Positions 42,165 through 50,265 of a stretch of DNA of 64,000 nt are shown piece after piece. The stretch is taken from assembly GCF_004361855.1 (NCBI RefSeq), contig NZ_SNWQ01000001.1:558001-622000 (forward strand). Reading direction: 5' to 3'. A model generated the notes under the pieces. It made no database searches, had not been told where the DNA came from, and saw only the letters and a list, made by a program, of their open reading frames with translations. The translations under genes were made by a program, and so were the position numbers. Each line of letters begins with the position of its first letter. Position 1 is the first letter of the stretch. Origin of the DNA: Kribbella caucasensis (GTDB lineage: Bacteria; Actinomycetota; Actinomycetes; Propionibacteriales; Kribbellaceae).

Positions 42165-43403
42165 CTAACTCGCTGTCAGGTCTGGTTCGGGTGTGCGGGT
42201 CGGACTTGCGGAGCGCCACGGGAGGATCACGGCGCTCACCAGACAGCACGCGCCGGCGATCAGCAGGGTCGGGCGTAGCCCGACAAGGCCGGCCAGAGCA
42301 CCACCTGCGGCCATGAACGCAGGTTGCACAGAACGCGAGGTGATCGCCCAGGACGAGATCACCCGGGCCATGAAACCGTCCTCGGTCGCCTCCATCCGGT
42401 AGGTCGCGAAGGACGGGTTGAACACTCCCGAGGCGACCAGCAAACCGGTCTCGGCCAGCACGATCAGCACCAGGCCATCCACCCCCGGCGTTGCCAAAGG
42501 CAACAACAGTAACCACGGCGTCCGTAGTACGCCGAAGACGATCAGCATCCGGCGCAGCCCGTATCGACGGGTCAGCCACGGCGCCAGGCGAGCGCCTAGC
42601 ACACCGCCGAGACACGGCACGCCCAGCGCAACGCCGTACTGCCAGGGCGCCATGCCCAGATCGCGCAGCATGAAGACCGTGAGCAGCGGCGAGGTCATCA
42701 TCACCGCTCCGCCGAACAGGGCCGAGTTCCAGAACAGGGCGCGGAGTACGCGGTGGTTGAGGATGTACCGCCACCCCGCCCGGAAGTCAGGCTTCTGCTC
42801 GGTAGGGGTGGGCTCCGGCTCTGGTTGACGGATCCCGCGAATTCCGAGCGCGGACAGCAGGAACGACACGGCGTCCACCACCAGGGTCGCGGTCGCTCCG
42901 ATCAGGCCCACCAGCGCGCCACCAATCGGTGGGCCAACGCTCATCGTGACCCAGAAGGCCGATTCGAACCGGCCGTTCGCCTCGGCGCGGTCCTCCGGCT
43001 GAACCAGTGCCTTGAGATGAGCGCCGCTCGCCGCTTGGAAGGCGATCATGGCAGCGGCCTGCAGTACGCCGACCACGCAGAGCTGGACATACGTGAGCAC
43101 ACCGAAAGCCGCCGCGATCGGAACGCTCACCAGCGCCGCGAACCGGATCAGGTCGGCCGCGATCATCACCGGCCGCTTCCGGCGCCGCTCGATGAATCCG
43201 CCCGACGGCAACGCGATCGCCGCCCCCGCGATCGCCGACAACGCGGCCAGCAGCGAGACCTGGAAGGTGGTCACGTCGAGCACGAGCACCGCGACCAGGG
43301 GCAGGGCGCTGTATCCGATCGCAGTCCCGGTGGCGCTCACCGCGTTGGCGGTCCACAGTCGGCGAAAATCCGGCCCCAACGAAGTCCCCAGGCGTAACGG
43401 CAC
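42165..43403 (-). CDS. MFS transporter, MFS_3 type
   Basis: The 412-residue exporter has the MFS_3/EntS pattern: SLGPDFRRLWTANAVSATGTAIGYSALPLVAVLVL at the start, GGFIERRRKRPVMIAADLIRFAAL in the loop, and a long central loop LGIRGIRQPEPEPTPTEQKPDFRAGWRYILNHRVLR. Relatives export siderophores or drugs. GTG at 43403 begins close to the first helix. No adjacent biosynthetic genes point to a substrate. Confidence 0.88.
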   Translation of the reverse strand: MPLRLGTSLGPDFRRLWTANAVSATGTAIGYSALPLVAVLVLDVTTFQVSLLAALSAIAGAAIALPSGGFIERRRKRPVMIAADLIRFAALVSVPIAAAFGVLTYVQLCVVGVLQAAAMIAFQAASGAHLKALVQPEDRAEANGRFESAFWVTMSVGPPIGGALVGLIGATATLVVDAVSFLLSALGIRGIRQPEPEPTPTEQKPDFRAGWRYILNHRVLRALFWNSALFGGAVMMTSPLLTVFMLRDLGMAPWQYGVALGVPCLGGVLGARLAPWLTRRYGLRRMLIVFGVLRTPWLLLLPLATPGVDGLVLIVLAETGLLVASGVFNPSFATYRMEATEDGFMARVISSWAITSRSVQPAFMAAGGALAGLVGLRPTLLIAGACCLVSAVILPWRSASPTRTPEPDLTAS

Positions 43404-43501
43404 CGGGCGATCCTAGGAGCCGCCTCCGACAGATACCGCCGAGCCGCGCAGCCGGCGGGCGGCAGCTTCCGGCCAGTGGTCAGCGGAGGCTCAGGCAGTG
43501 G

Positions 43502-44218
43502 TCAGCGGAGGTTGAGGCCGCCGTCCAGGAGGATGACCTCGCCGGTCAGGTAGGGGTTGCCGATGATGGCGGCGATCAGGTCCGCGACGTCCGAGGGCTG
43601 GGCGGCGCGGCGCATCGGGCTGCTGGTTTTCCACAGCTCTTGAGCCGCGGTCCAGTCGGCCGTCATCGGGGTGTCGACCAGCCCGGGCGCGACCGCGTTG
43701 ACCCGGATGTCCGGCCCGAGCGCGGCGGCCAGGAGCTTCGTCACGTGGTTGAGCGCGGCCTTGCTCGCGGCGTACGCGATCGAGCTCCCCTTCGGACGGA
43801 CGCCCGCATGGCTGGTCACGTTGACGATCGAGCCGCCCGATTCACGCAGCGCGGGCGCGGCCGCAGTACAGAGCAACCACGGCGCGATCAGGTTCACGTC
43901 GAGCAGGCGTCGCCAGTCGGCAGCAGAAAGCGCATCGAGATCCGCATGTGGCACGGGCCAGCTCAACCCGGCGTTGTTCACCAGTACGTCGAGCCGCCCG
44001 TGCTCGGCAAGCACCCGGGGAACCAGCCCAGCGGCCTCCTCATCGTCCGCGAGATCGGCCTGGAGATAGCTCCCACCCAACTCCTCGGCCAACGCGACCC
44101 CGACGTCCCGACTCGAACGCGAGTGCACGACAACGGTCATCCCATCCCCCGCCAACCGCCGCACAGTCGCCGCCCCGATCCCCGACGCCGACCCCGTCAC
44201 CAACGCCACCTTCTGCAT
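43502..44218 (-). CDS. short-chain dehydrogenase/reductase, 238 aa
   Basis: This classical SDR has cofactor loop TGSASGIG, NNAG, catalytic Ser in NVTSHAG, and YAASK with the catalytic Tyr and Lys, then APGLVDTPMTADW. The C-terminal YLTGEVILLDGGLNLR end is typical. A basic residue after the glycine loop (HSRSS) favours NADP(H). The substrate is unknown. It lies alone, divergent from the methyltransferase. Confidence 0.92.
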   Translation of the reverse strand: MQKVALVTGSASGIGAATVRRLAGDGMTVVVHSRSSRDVGVALAEELGGSYLQADLADDEEAAGLVPRVLAEHGRLDVLVNNAGLSWPVPHADLDALSAADWRRLLDVNLIAPWLLCTAAAPALRESGGSIVNVTSHAGVRPKGSSIAYAASKAALNHVTKLLAAALGPDIRVNAVAPGLVDTPMTADWTAAQELWKTSSPMRRAAQPSDVADLIAAIIGNPYLTGEVILLDGGLNLR

Positions 44219-44275
44219 CCGCCCACCCTAGAAACCCGCTCGCCAACGCCACGGAGCCCCCTTAGCGTGACCACC

Positions 44276-45019
44276 ATGCGTCCGTACGCCGAACTCGTCG
44301 ACGAAGCCCTCTCCGCCGACTTCACCGGCTGGGACTTCAGCTGGCTGAACGGCCGAGCGGTCAGCCACAACCCGTCCTGGTCGTACGCGGACCTCGCCCG
44401 CCAAGCGCTCGGTACGGCGACTCGCGTGCTGGACGTCGACACCGGTGGCGGCGAACTCCTCGCCTCATTCGCACCCTTGCCCGAGGCGACCATCGCCACC
44501 GAGGGATACCTGCCGAACCTCCCGATCGCCCGCGACCGCCTGAGTCCGCTGGGGGTCGACGTTCGACGACACGACCAGGGCGACCCACTGCCGCTGGACG
44601 ACAACGCGGTCGACCTGATCCTCAACCGCCATGCCCGCCTCGCTCCCGCCGAGCTGGCTCGGGTACTCCGGCCGGACGGCGTACTCCTCACCCAGCAGGT
44701 CGGCAACCGGAACGACGCCGAGATCAACGACACCCTCGGCGCAGCACCAGTCACCGGGGACTACGACTGCGCGACCGCGGTCACCGCCCTCCGCGAGCAT
44801 GGCTTCGAGATCATCGAGGCGACCGAGGAATGGCCGGAATTCGTCCTCCACGATGTCGGCGCGCTGATCTTTCAGCTCCGGGCCGTCTCCTGGCAGATCC
44901 CCGACTTCGACGTCACGACGTACGAGCCGGCGCTGCGCGAGCTGGATCAGCGGATTCGGCGGTCGGGACCGTTCGTCGTACACGATCACCGGTTTCTCAT
45001 CCGGGCTCAGCGGCGGTAG
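44276..45019 (+). CDS. class I SAM-dependent methyltransferase
   Basis: This methyltransferase of about 247 residues has motif I VLDVDTGGGELLASF, motif post-I ATEGYLPNLPIAR, and LARVLRPDGVLLTQQVG for motif III. The acceptor is unknown. ATG at 44276 is used; a GTG three codons upstream is possible. Its 3' end overlaps the convergent TetR gene by 13 bases. Confidence 0.88.
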   Translation: MRPYAELVDEALSADFTGWDFSWLNGRAVSHNPSWSYADLARQALGTATRVLDVDTGGGELLASFAPLPEATIATEGYLPNLPIARDRLSPLGVDVRRHDQGDPLPLDDNAVDLILNRHARLAPAELARVLRPDGVLLTQQVGNRNDAEINDTLGAAPVTGDYDCATAVTALREHGFEIIEATEEWPEFVLHDVGALIFQLRAVSWQIPDFDVTTYEPALRELDQRIRRSGPFVVHDHRFLIRAQRR

Positions 45020-45573
45020 CGGAGGCCGTCCATCAGGAGGTCCAGGAGGCGGTCGGCCTGGTCTCGTTTGGTGCCGGCGGCGAGGGCTACGCCGCTGACG
45101 CTGACCAGGACGTCGTCCGCGGAGACGTCCGGGCGGATTTCACCGGCGGCGGCGCCTGCATCCAGAAGGGGCTTGATCGCGCCGACCAGGAGTTCGAAGC
45201 TCTGGGCGTACGGGTTGGCGCCGGAGGCGATGACGGCGCGGAGCGCGTCGGCCATGCCCATCTTCCGGGTCATGTAGTCGACGAAGCGGTCCATCCAGGC
45301 TCGCAGCGCGTCGGCCGGCGGCATCGTGGCGAGCAGTTCTGGGGAGGCATCGCAGACGGCCGCGAGTTCGTTGCGGTACGCGGCTTCGATCAGCGCCTCG
45401 CGGGTCGGGAAGTGCCGGTACAGCGTGCCGATGCCGACGCCGGCGTCCTTCGCGATCCCCTCCAGCGTCGCCTCCAGGCCGCATTTCGAGAACGCCCGGG
45501 CCGCGGCGGCCAGGATCTGGTCGCGGTTGCGCTGGGCGTCAGCGCGCAGCGGACGCTCGCCGGTCCCCGTCAT
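45007..45573 (-). CDS. TetR-family regulator
   Basis: The 188-residue regulator has the TetR HTH (DQILAAAARAFSKCGLEATLEGIAKDAGVGIGTLYRHFPTREALIEAAY). Its ligand domain is of the type seen in actinobacterial repressors of short-chain dehydrogenases. It is divergent from the SDR at 45705, with two strong palindromes between, and likely represses it and itself. Confidence 0.93.
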   Translation of the reverse strand: MTGTGERPLRADAQRNRDQILAAAARAFSKCGLEATLEGIAKDAGVGIGTLYRHFPTREALIEAAYRNELAAVCDASPELLATMPPADALRAWMDRFVDYMTRKMGMADALRAVIASGANPYAQSFELLVGAIKPLLDAGAAAGEIRPDVSADDVLVSVSGVALAAGTKRDQADRLLDLLMDGLRYRR

Positions 45574-45625
45574 CTCTCCCTTTCTGACTGTCTACCTCGA
45601 TCCCGCAACCTAGCGGACTTGATAA

Positions 45626-45670
45626 CCGGAGGGCCCTCCAGTTAACTGGATTTACCGGAGGCCCCTCCGG
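45626..45670. promoter_or_regulatory. paired CCGGAGG operators
   Basis: CCGGAGGGCCCTCCAG (45626-45641) and CCGGAGGCCCCTCCGG (45655-45670) are matched dyads with centres 29 bases apart, between the divergent TetR and SDR genes. AGTTAACT lies between them. Confidence 0.7.
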
Positions 45671-45704
45671 ATAAAGCTTAGCTCGCAGAACAGGACCAAG
45701 CCTG

Positions 45705-46634
45705 ATGAGCAGAATCACCACCCCCTTCGACCACGACTCCACCGCCGCCCAGGTGATCGCCGGCGTCGACCTCACCGGCCGCCGCGCCGTCGTCACCGGC
45801 GGCTCGTCCGGCATCGGCGTCGAGACCGCCCGCGCCCTCGCCTCGGCCGGCGCCGAGGTCACCCTCGCCGTCCGCAACACCGCGGCGGGCGAGCGCACCG
45901 CGGCCGGGATCATCGAGACAACCGGCAACAACCACGTCTTCGTCGCACCGCTCGAGCTCGCCGATCGCGACTCGGTGCGGGCATTCGCCGCGACCTGGGA
46001 CGGCCCGCTCCACATCCTTGTGAACAACGCCGGCGTGATGGCCGAGCCGCTCAACCGCACCCCCGAAGGCTGGGAGCACCAGTTCGCCACCAACCATCTC
46101 GGCCACTTCGGCCTCACCCTGGGCCTGTACCCCGCACTCGCGGCCGCCGGCGACGCCCGGATCGTGTCGGTCAGCTCGTCCGCGCATCACTGGTCGCCAG
46201 TCGTGTTCGACGACATCCACTTCCGGAACCGCCCGTACGACGCGTGGTCGGCGTACGGGCAGTCGAAGACGGCCAACGTGCTCTTCGCCATCGAGGCGAC
46301 CAAGCGGTGGGCTCCGGACGGGATCACCGCCAATGCCTTGATGCCGGGCGGGATCCGGACCGCGCTGCAGCGGCACGTGGATCCGGACCGGGACGCCGGA
46401 CTGAAGGAGATCTTCGACAGCTTCCCGTGGAAGACCGTCGAACAAGGCGCGGCGACCTCGGTCCTGCTGGCGGCGTCCCCGGTGCTGGACGGGATCGGCG
46501 GCCACTACTTCGAAGACTGCAACGAGGCGACCACCGACGTCGTCCACGGTGAGTCCGGTGTCGCCGAACACGCACTCGACCCGGAGGCCGCGACCCGGCT
46601 CTGGGAGATCTCCCGCGAACACCTCCGGCACTGA
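45705..46634 (+). CDS. short-chain dehydrogenase, retinol dehydrogenase-like
   Basis: The 309-residue oxidoreductase has cofactor loop TGGSSGIG, LVNNAGVM, serine in SVSSSAHHWSP, YGQSK for Tyr and Lys, and ANALMPGGIRTAL. Long forms like this resemble the retinol-dehydrogenase and WW-domain oxidoreductase branch, with a C-terminal extension of about 50 residues. AVRN after beta-2 suggests NADP. It is divergent from the TetR regulator with paired operators, so it is probably inducible. Confidence 0.9.
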   Translation: MSRITTPFDHDSTAAQVIAGVDLTGRRAVVTGGSSGIGVETARALASAGAEVTLAVRNTAAGERTAAGIIETTGNNHVFVAPLELADRDSVRAFAATWDGPLHILVNNAGVMAEPLNRTPEGWEHQFATNHLGHFGLTLGLYPALAAAGDARIVSVSSSAHHWSPVVFDDIHFRNRPYDAWSAYGQSKTANVLFAIEATKRWAPDGITANALMPGGIRTALQRHVDPDRDAGLKEIFDSFPWKTVEQGAATSVLLAASPVLDGIGGHYFEDCNEATTDVVHGESGVAEHALDPEAATRLWEISREHLRH

Positions 46635-46635
46635 T

Positions 46636-46700
46636 GACCAGGCGCGGCCCACGGTACGTCGTACGGTCAGGACCAGGCGCGGCCGAGGTGCGTCGTACGG
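46636..46700. repeat. 35-bp-period tandem duplication
   Basis: Two copies of a unit beginning GACCAGGCGCGGCC and ending CGTCGTACGG lie 35 bases apart, differing at a few positions. They are in the spacer between the SDR and the FemX gene. No function is visible. Confidence 0.65.
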
Positions 46701-46758
46701 GCTGCGCAACTCTTGCTCGACTACGGTCCTGCGCTTCGGCCCGGTAACCTGACCGACC

Positions 46759-47889
46759 GTGAGTGACTTGAGCATCCGGACCATCTCGGCCGAGGAGCAC
46801 GCCGCCTACCTGGCGGCGCAACCGGCGGCGAGCTTCCTGCAGACGCCTGGCTGGGCGGCGGTGAAGAGCGAGTGGAAGGCCGAGTCACTGGGCTGGTTCG
46901 ACCCCGCCGCTCCGGCCGAGCTGGTCGGGGTCGCGCTGGTGCTCTACCGGCAGATGCCGAAGGTCAAGCGCTACCTCGCCTATCTGCCCGAAGGTCCGGT
47001 GATCGACTGGGATGCTATCGATCTCGGCCGCTTCCTCCGCCCGCTGGCTGCGCACACCCAGGAGCAGGGCGCGTTCGGAGTCCGGATGGGACCGCCGGTG
47101 CCGACCCGCCGGTGGTCCGCGAAAACGATCAAGGACGCGATCGCCGGCGGGCAGCAGCCCAAGCTCGGCGATGTCCGCCCGGACGTGATCGAACCGTCCG
47201 GCGCGACCGTGACCGCGCAGCTCCGCGCGCTCGGCTGGAAGGCGCCGCGGGTCGGCGAGGGGTTCGCCGCCGGCCAGCCGCAGTACGTGTTCCAGGTGCC
47301 GCTGGCCGGCCGGAGCCCGGACGACCTGCTCAAGGGCATGAACCAGCTCTGGCGGCGCAACATCAAGAAGGCGGAGAAGCTCGGCGTCGAGGTCACGCTG
47401 GGATCGCCGGAGGATCTGAAGGCCTTCCACCAGCTGTACGTCGAAACGGCCGAGCGGGACCACTTCACCCCGCGGCCGCTGCCGTACTTTGTCAAGATGC
47501 AGGCCGCGCTCGCCAACCAGCCGGCCGACTGCTGCGACTTCCGGCTCTACAACGCCTACCACGAAGGGGATCTGGTCGCCTCGACGATCTGGATCCGGGT
47601 CGGCGGCCACAGCTGGTACTCGTACGGGGCCAGCTCGACGGCCAAACGGGACGTCCGTGGATCGAACGCGATCCAGTGGCGGATGATGTCGGACGCGCTC
47701 GCCGCGGGCGCGTCCGTGTACGACCTACGGGGCATCACCGACACCTTGGACCCGAACGACCCGCATGTCGGGTTGATCCAGTTCAAGGTCGGCACCGGCG
47801 GCGAGGCCGTCGAGTACGTCGGTGAGTGGGATCTGCCGTTGAACAAGGCGCTCTACACCGCATTCGACCTCTACATGAGACGGCGTTGA
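46759..47889 (+). CDS. femX: FemX/FemAB-like aminoacyl transferase
   Basis: The 376-residue cytosolic enzyme has the two GNAT-like lobes of Fem proteins: SFLQTPGWAAVKSEWK at the start and QLWRRNIKKAEKLGVEV in the middle. YLRGI-like YDLRGITDTLDPNDPHVGLIQFKVGTGGEAVEYVGEWDLPLN at the end is a strong family marker. Fem proteins add the first residue of the interpeptide bridge to lipid II using aminoacyl-tRNA. GTG at 46759. It is followed after four bases by an alanine-racemase-like gene, a conserved pair near rpsF in actinobacteria. Confidence 0.92.
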   Translation: MSDLSIRTISAEEHAAYLAAQPAASFLQTPGWAAVKSEWKAESLGWFDPAAPAELVGVALVLYRQMPKVKRYLAYLPEGPVIDWDAIDLGRFLRPLAAHTQEQGAFGVRMGPPVPTRRWSAKTIKDAIAGGQQPKLGDVRPDVIEPSGATVTAQLRALGWKAPRVGEGFAAGQPQYVFQVPLAGRSPDDLLKGMNQLWRRNIKKAEKLGVEVTLGSPEDLKAFHQLYVETAERDHFTPRPLPYFVKMQAALANQPADCCDFRLYNAYHEGDLVASTIWIRVGGHSWYSYGASSTAKRDVRGSNAIQWRMMSDALAAGASVYDLRGITDTLDPNDPHVGLIQFKVGTGGEAVEYVGEWDLPLNKALYTAFDLYMRRR

Positions 47890-47893
47890 CACC

Positions 47894-48895
47894 ATGCCCC
47901 TGATCCTGCACGTCGACTCCGATCGATGGCGCGACCATCTGCGGTCCACCTGGAACCCCGAGATCATTCCGGTCGCCAAGGGCAACGGGTACGGCTTCGG
48001 GAACACCCGGTTGCTGGCCGAGGCCCGTGCACTCGGCGCGCGGACCGTCGCGGTCGGCACCTACACCGAAGTACCGCAGGACTATCGCGACGATGTCGTG
48101 GTGCTCTCGCCGTGGCGGCCGTTCCTCGAAATACCGCAGGGCAAGAACGTCATCCACACGGTCAGCCGGCTGGCCGACCTGGTCTCGATCCCGGCCGGTA
48201 GCCGGGTGCTGATCGAGGTGATGACGTCGATGCGCCGGCACGGGATCGGTGCCCGCGAACTGCGGCACACGATGCTGCTGAACGCGCTGGACCGGATCCG
48301 GTTCGAGGGCTGGTCCCTGCACTTCCCGATGGGTGCCGGCGGTACGTCGGCCAACGTCCGGGAGGCGCAGGAGCTTGGCAAGGCCGCTCTGTCGGTCCGG
48401 CCGGGTCCGCTCTGGGTGTCACACGTCCCGGCGCAGAAGCTGGCCGACATCGGCCAGAACGTGAAGCTCCGGATGGGCACCGGTCTGTGGCTCGGCGACC
48501 GGGGCGCACTCACCGTCCGGGCCACCGTGCTCGACGTGCACTCGGTCCGCCGGGGCGAGCGGGTCGGTTATCGCCAGCGCCGGGTGCAGGGTGACGGGCA
48601 CATCCTGGTCGTGTCGGGTGGCACCGCCCACGGCGTCGGCCTGGAGGCTCCGACAGCGGCCGCGAGTGTCCGGCAACGCGCGATCGCGATGGCGAAGGGC
48701 AGCCTGGACGCGGCCGGGATGGCGTTGTCGCCGTTCAGTATCGAGGGCAAGCAACGCTGGTTCGCCGAGCCGCCGCACATGCAGGCGAGCATGCTCTTCC
48801 TGCCGTCCTCGGTGGCGCCGCCGGCAGTGGGCGACGAGGTGGGCGTGGACGTCCGCTACACCACGACAACCTTCGACAAGGTGTCGATGGACTGA
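47894..48895 (+). CDS. alanine racemase-like PLP protein
   Basis: The 333-residue protein aligns with alanine racemase: the PLP lysine lies in IIPVAKGNGYGFG, and the C-terminal barrel includes VGYRQRRVQGDGHILVVSGGTAHGVGLE. The enzyme class interconverts alanine isomers for cell-wall synthesis. GNGYG replaces the usual ADAYG, and it is shorter than typical Alr (about 370), so it may act on a different amino acid. Coupling to FemX suggests it supplies or checks the bridge residue, which is an inference. Confidence 0.8.
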   Translation: MPLILHVDSDRWRDHLRSTWNPEIIPVAKGNGYGFGNTRLLAEARALGARTVAVGTYTEVPQDYRDDVVVLSPWRPFLEIPQGKNVIHTVSRLADLVSIPAGSRVLIEVMTSMRRHGIGARELRHTMLLNALDRIRFEGWSLHFPMGAGGTSANVREAQELGKAALSVRPGPLWVSHVPAQKLADIGQNVKLRMGTGLWLGDRGALTVRATVLDVHSVRRGERVGYRQRRVQGDGHILVVSGGTAHGVGLEAPTAAASVRQRAIAMAKGSLDAAGMALSPFSIEGKQRWFAEPPHMQASMLFLPSSVAPPAVGDEVGVDVRYTTTTFDKVSMD

Positions 48896-48948
48896 CCTGT
48901 ACTGCGGGTGCCCTGCCGCACCTGAGCACGGCAGGGTTCACCGCCCGG

Positions 48949-49332
48949 TCAGTACGCGACCGGCGACGCGAGGTCGATGAAGGTGCCGTCGGGGAGGCGG
49001 AGGAACGACGAAATCTGTCCCCACGGCTTCTTCTCCGGCTCCTGCAGCGGTTCCGCACCGGCCTCGACCGCCCGGCGGAAGTCACCTTCGACGTCCTCGC
49101 TGACCAGCGACAGCTCGACGTTCACCCGCTCCGAGCCGCCCGTCTGGTACTTCTCCGGCAGGTGGACCTGGCCGACGCCGTAGTTGGCGAAGGCGATCTT
49201 GGTTTCGCCTCCGGTCTCCACCTCGGCGTATCCCTGGTCGTGGTACGTGCCCTTGAAACCGAAGGCCTGCTCGAAGAACTCCACCGACGCCTTCGCGTCC
49301 TCGACGTACACGATCGTCTTCGCGAACTTCAC
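48949..49332 (-). CDS. VOC/glyoxalase superfamily protein
   Basis: The 127-residue protein has two paired beta-alpha-beta modules (FAKTIVYVEDAKASVEFFEQAFGF; VNVELSLVSEDVEGDFRRAVEAGAEPLQEPEKKPWGQISSFLRLPDGTFIDLASP). This matches the vicinal-oxygen-chelate fold. E in the last strand is replaced by D, so metal chemistry is uncertain. It may bind an antibiotic or small metabolite. Confidence 0.9.
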   Translation of the reverse strand: MKFAKTIVYVEDAKASVEFFEQAFGFKGTYHDQGYAEVETGGETKIAFANYGVGQVHLPEKYQTGGSERVNVELSLVSEDVEGDFRRAVEAGAEPLQEPEKKPWGQISSFLRLPDGTFIDLASPVAY

Positions 49333-49413
49333 CAGCCCACTCCTTGTCCCGAGTACCCCGGCGGGTCCGTCCCGCCACCCAGCCTGACGTAACCCGGCGG
49401 GAAAACGTGACAG

Positions 49414-49444
49414 TTGACTTCAGGTGCACCTGAAGTTGCAGCGT
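49414..49444 (+). promoter_or_regulatory. MerR/SoxR-type promoter and operator
   Basis: TTGACT (49414-49419) is a -35 box, followed by a 19-base spacer and CAGCGT (49439-49444, A at position 2 and T at 6). A 20-bp perfect palindrome, ACTTCAGGTGCACCTGAAGT (49417-49436), fills the spacer. The overlong spacer with a dyad is the MerR-family design. The start of transcription would coincide with the ATG at 49452, giving a leaderless message. Confidence 0.7.
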
Positions 49445-49451
49445 TGGTGTC

Positions 49452-50183
49452 ATGGCTGAACTGACCTTCCTCGACAGGATCGAGCAGACCACGGATGCGT
49501 TGGCGTTGCGGGCCGAGTCCTACCGGTTGCTGGACCTGGCGCCGGGTGACACGTGCGTCGACGTGGCCTGTGGAGCCGGGCACGCCGTCGCCGAGCTGAC
49601 CCGCGCCCAGATCAAGACGATCGGTGTCGATCTCGACACCGACGCCATCGCCACAGCCCGGGCCCGTACGCCGGACGCCGTCTTCCACGTGGCCCCATCG
49701 GACCAGCTACCGCTGGAGGACGAGTCGGTCGACGGTTACCGCGCGGCCCGCTTGTTCCACCTGCTCGCCGACCCCCTGCCGACGATCACCGAGGCACAGC
49801 GCGTACTACGCCCTGGCGGGCGGGCGGTCCTCGTCGGCCAGGACTACGGGTTCCTGATGATCGACAGCAGCGACCAGGACCTGACCGATGTGGTCCTCCT
49901 CGGCCTCGAGTCCCGCTCGGTCAACCCACGGGCGGCCCGGAGCCTCCGCGACTGGATTCTCGACACGGGTTTCCACAACCCCGAAGTCGTCGTCCACAAC
50001 CAGATCGTCACGGACCACGCGCTGCTCGCGAGACAACTTGAGTCCGCCGCGGCCGCTGCTGTGACGAAGGCCCTGATCACCCGCACGGACGCCGACGAGT
50101 GGCTCGCCGAACAGGCCGACCGCGGCAAGCGCGACCGCTTCCTCGCCGTCCTCCCGACGTTGCTGGTCGCCGCCACGCGCTGA
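49452..50183 (+). CDS. class I SAM-dependent methyltransferase
   Basis: The 243-residue enzyme has motif I CVDVACGAGHAVAELTR, DLDTDAIATARARTP for motif II, and AQRVLRPGGRAVLVGQDYGFL for the post-III region. The Met start is preceded by a MerR/SoxR-type dyad, so expression probably rises under a redox or xenobiotic signal. The methyl acceptor is unknown. Confidence 0.9.
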   Translation: MAELTFLDRIEQTTDALALRAESYRLLDLAPGDTCVDVACGAGHAVAELTRAQIKTIGVDLDTDAIATARARTPDAVFHVAPSDQLPLEDESVDGYRAARLFHLLADPLPTITEAQRVLRPGGRAVLVGQDYGFLMIDSSDQDLTDVVLLGLESRSVNPRAARSLRDWILDTGFHNPEVVVHNQIVTDHALLARQLESAAAAAVTKALITRTDADEWLAEQADRGKRDRFLAVLPTLLVAATR

Positions 50184-50265
50184 CATGCTGCTGTAACAGC
50201 GCCGATACGGCTGCGCCACAGCGGCGGGAAATGCTTGCTGACTTCGCCCGGAGGAAGGAAGCAGC

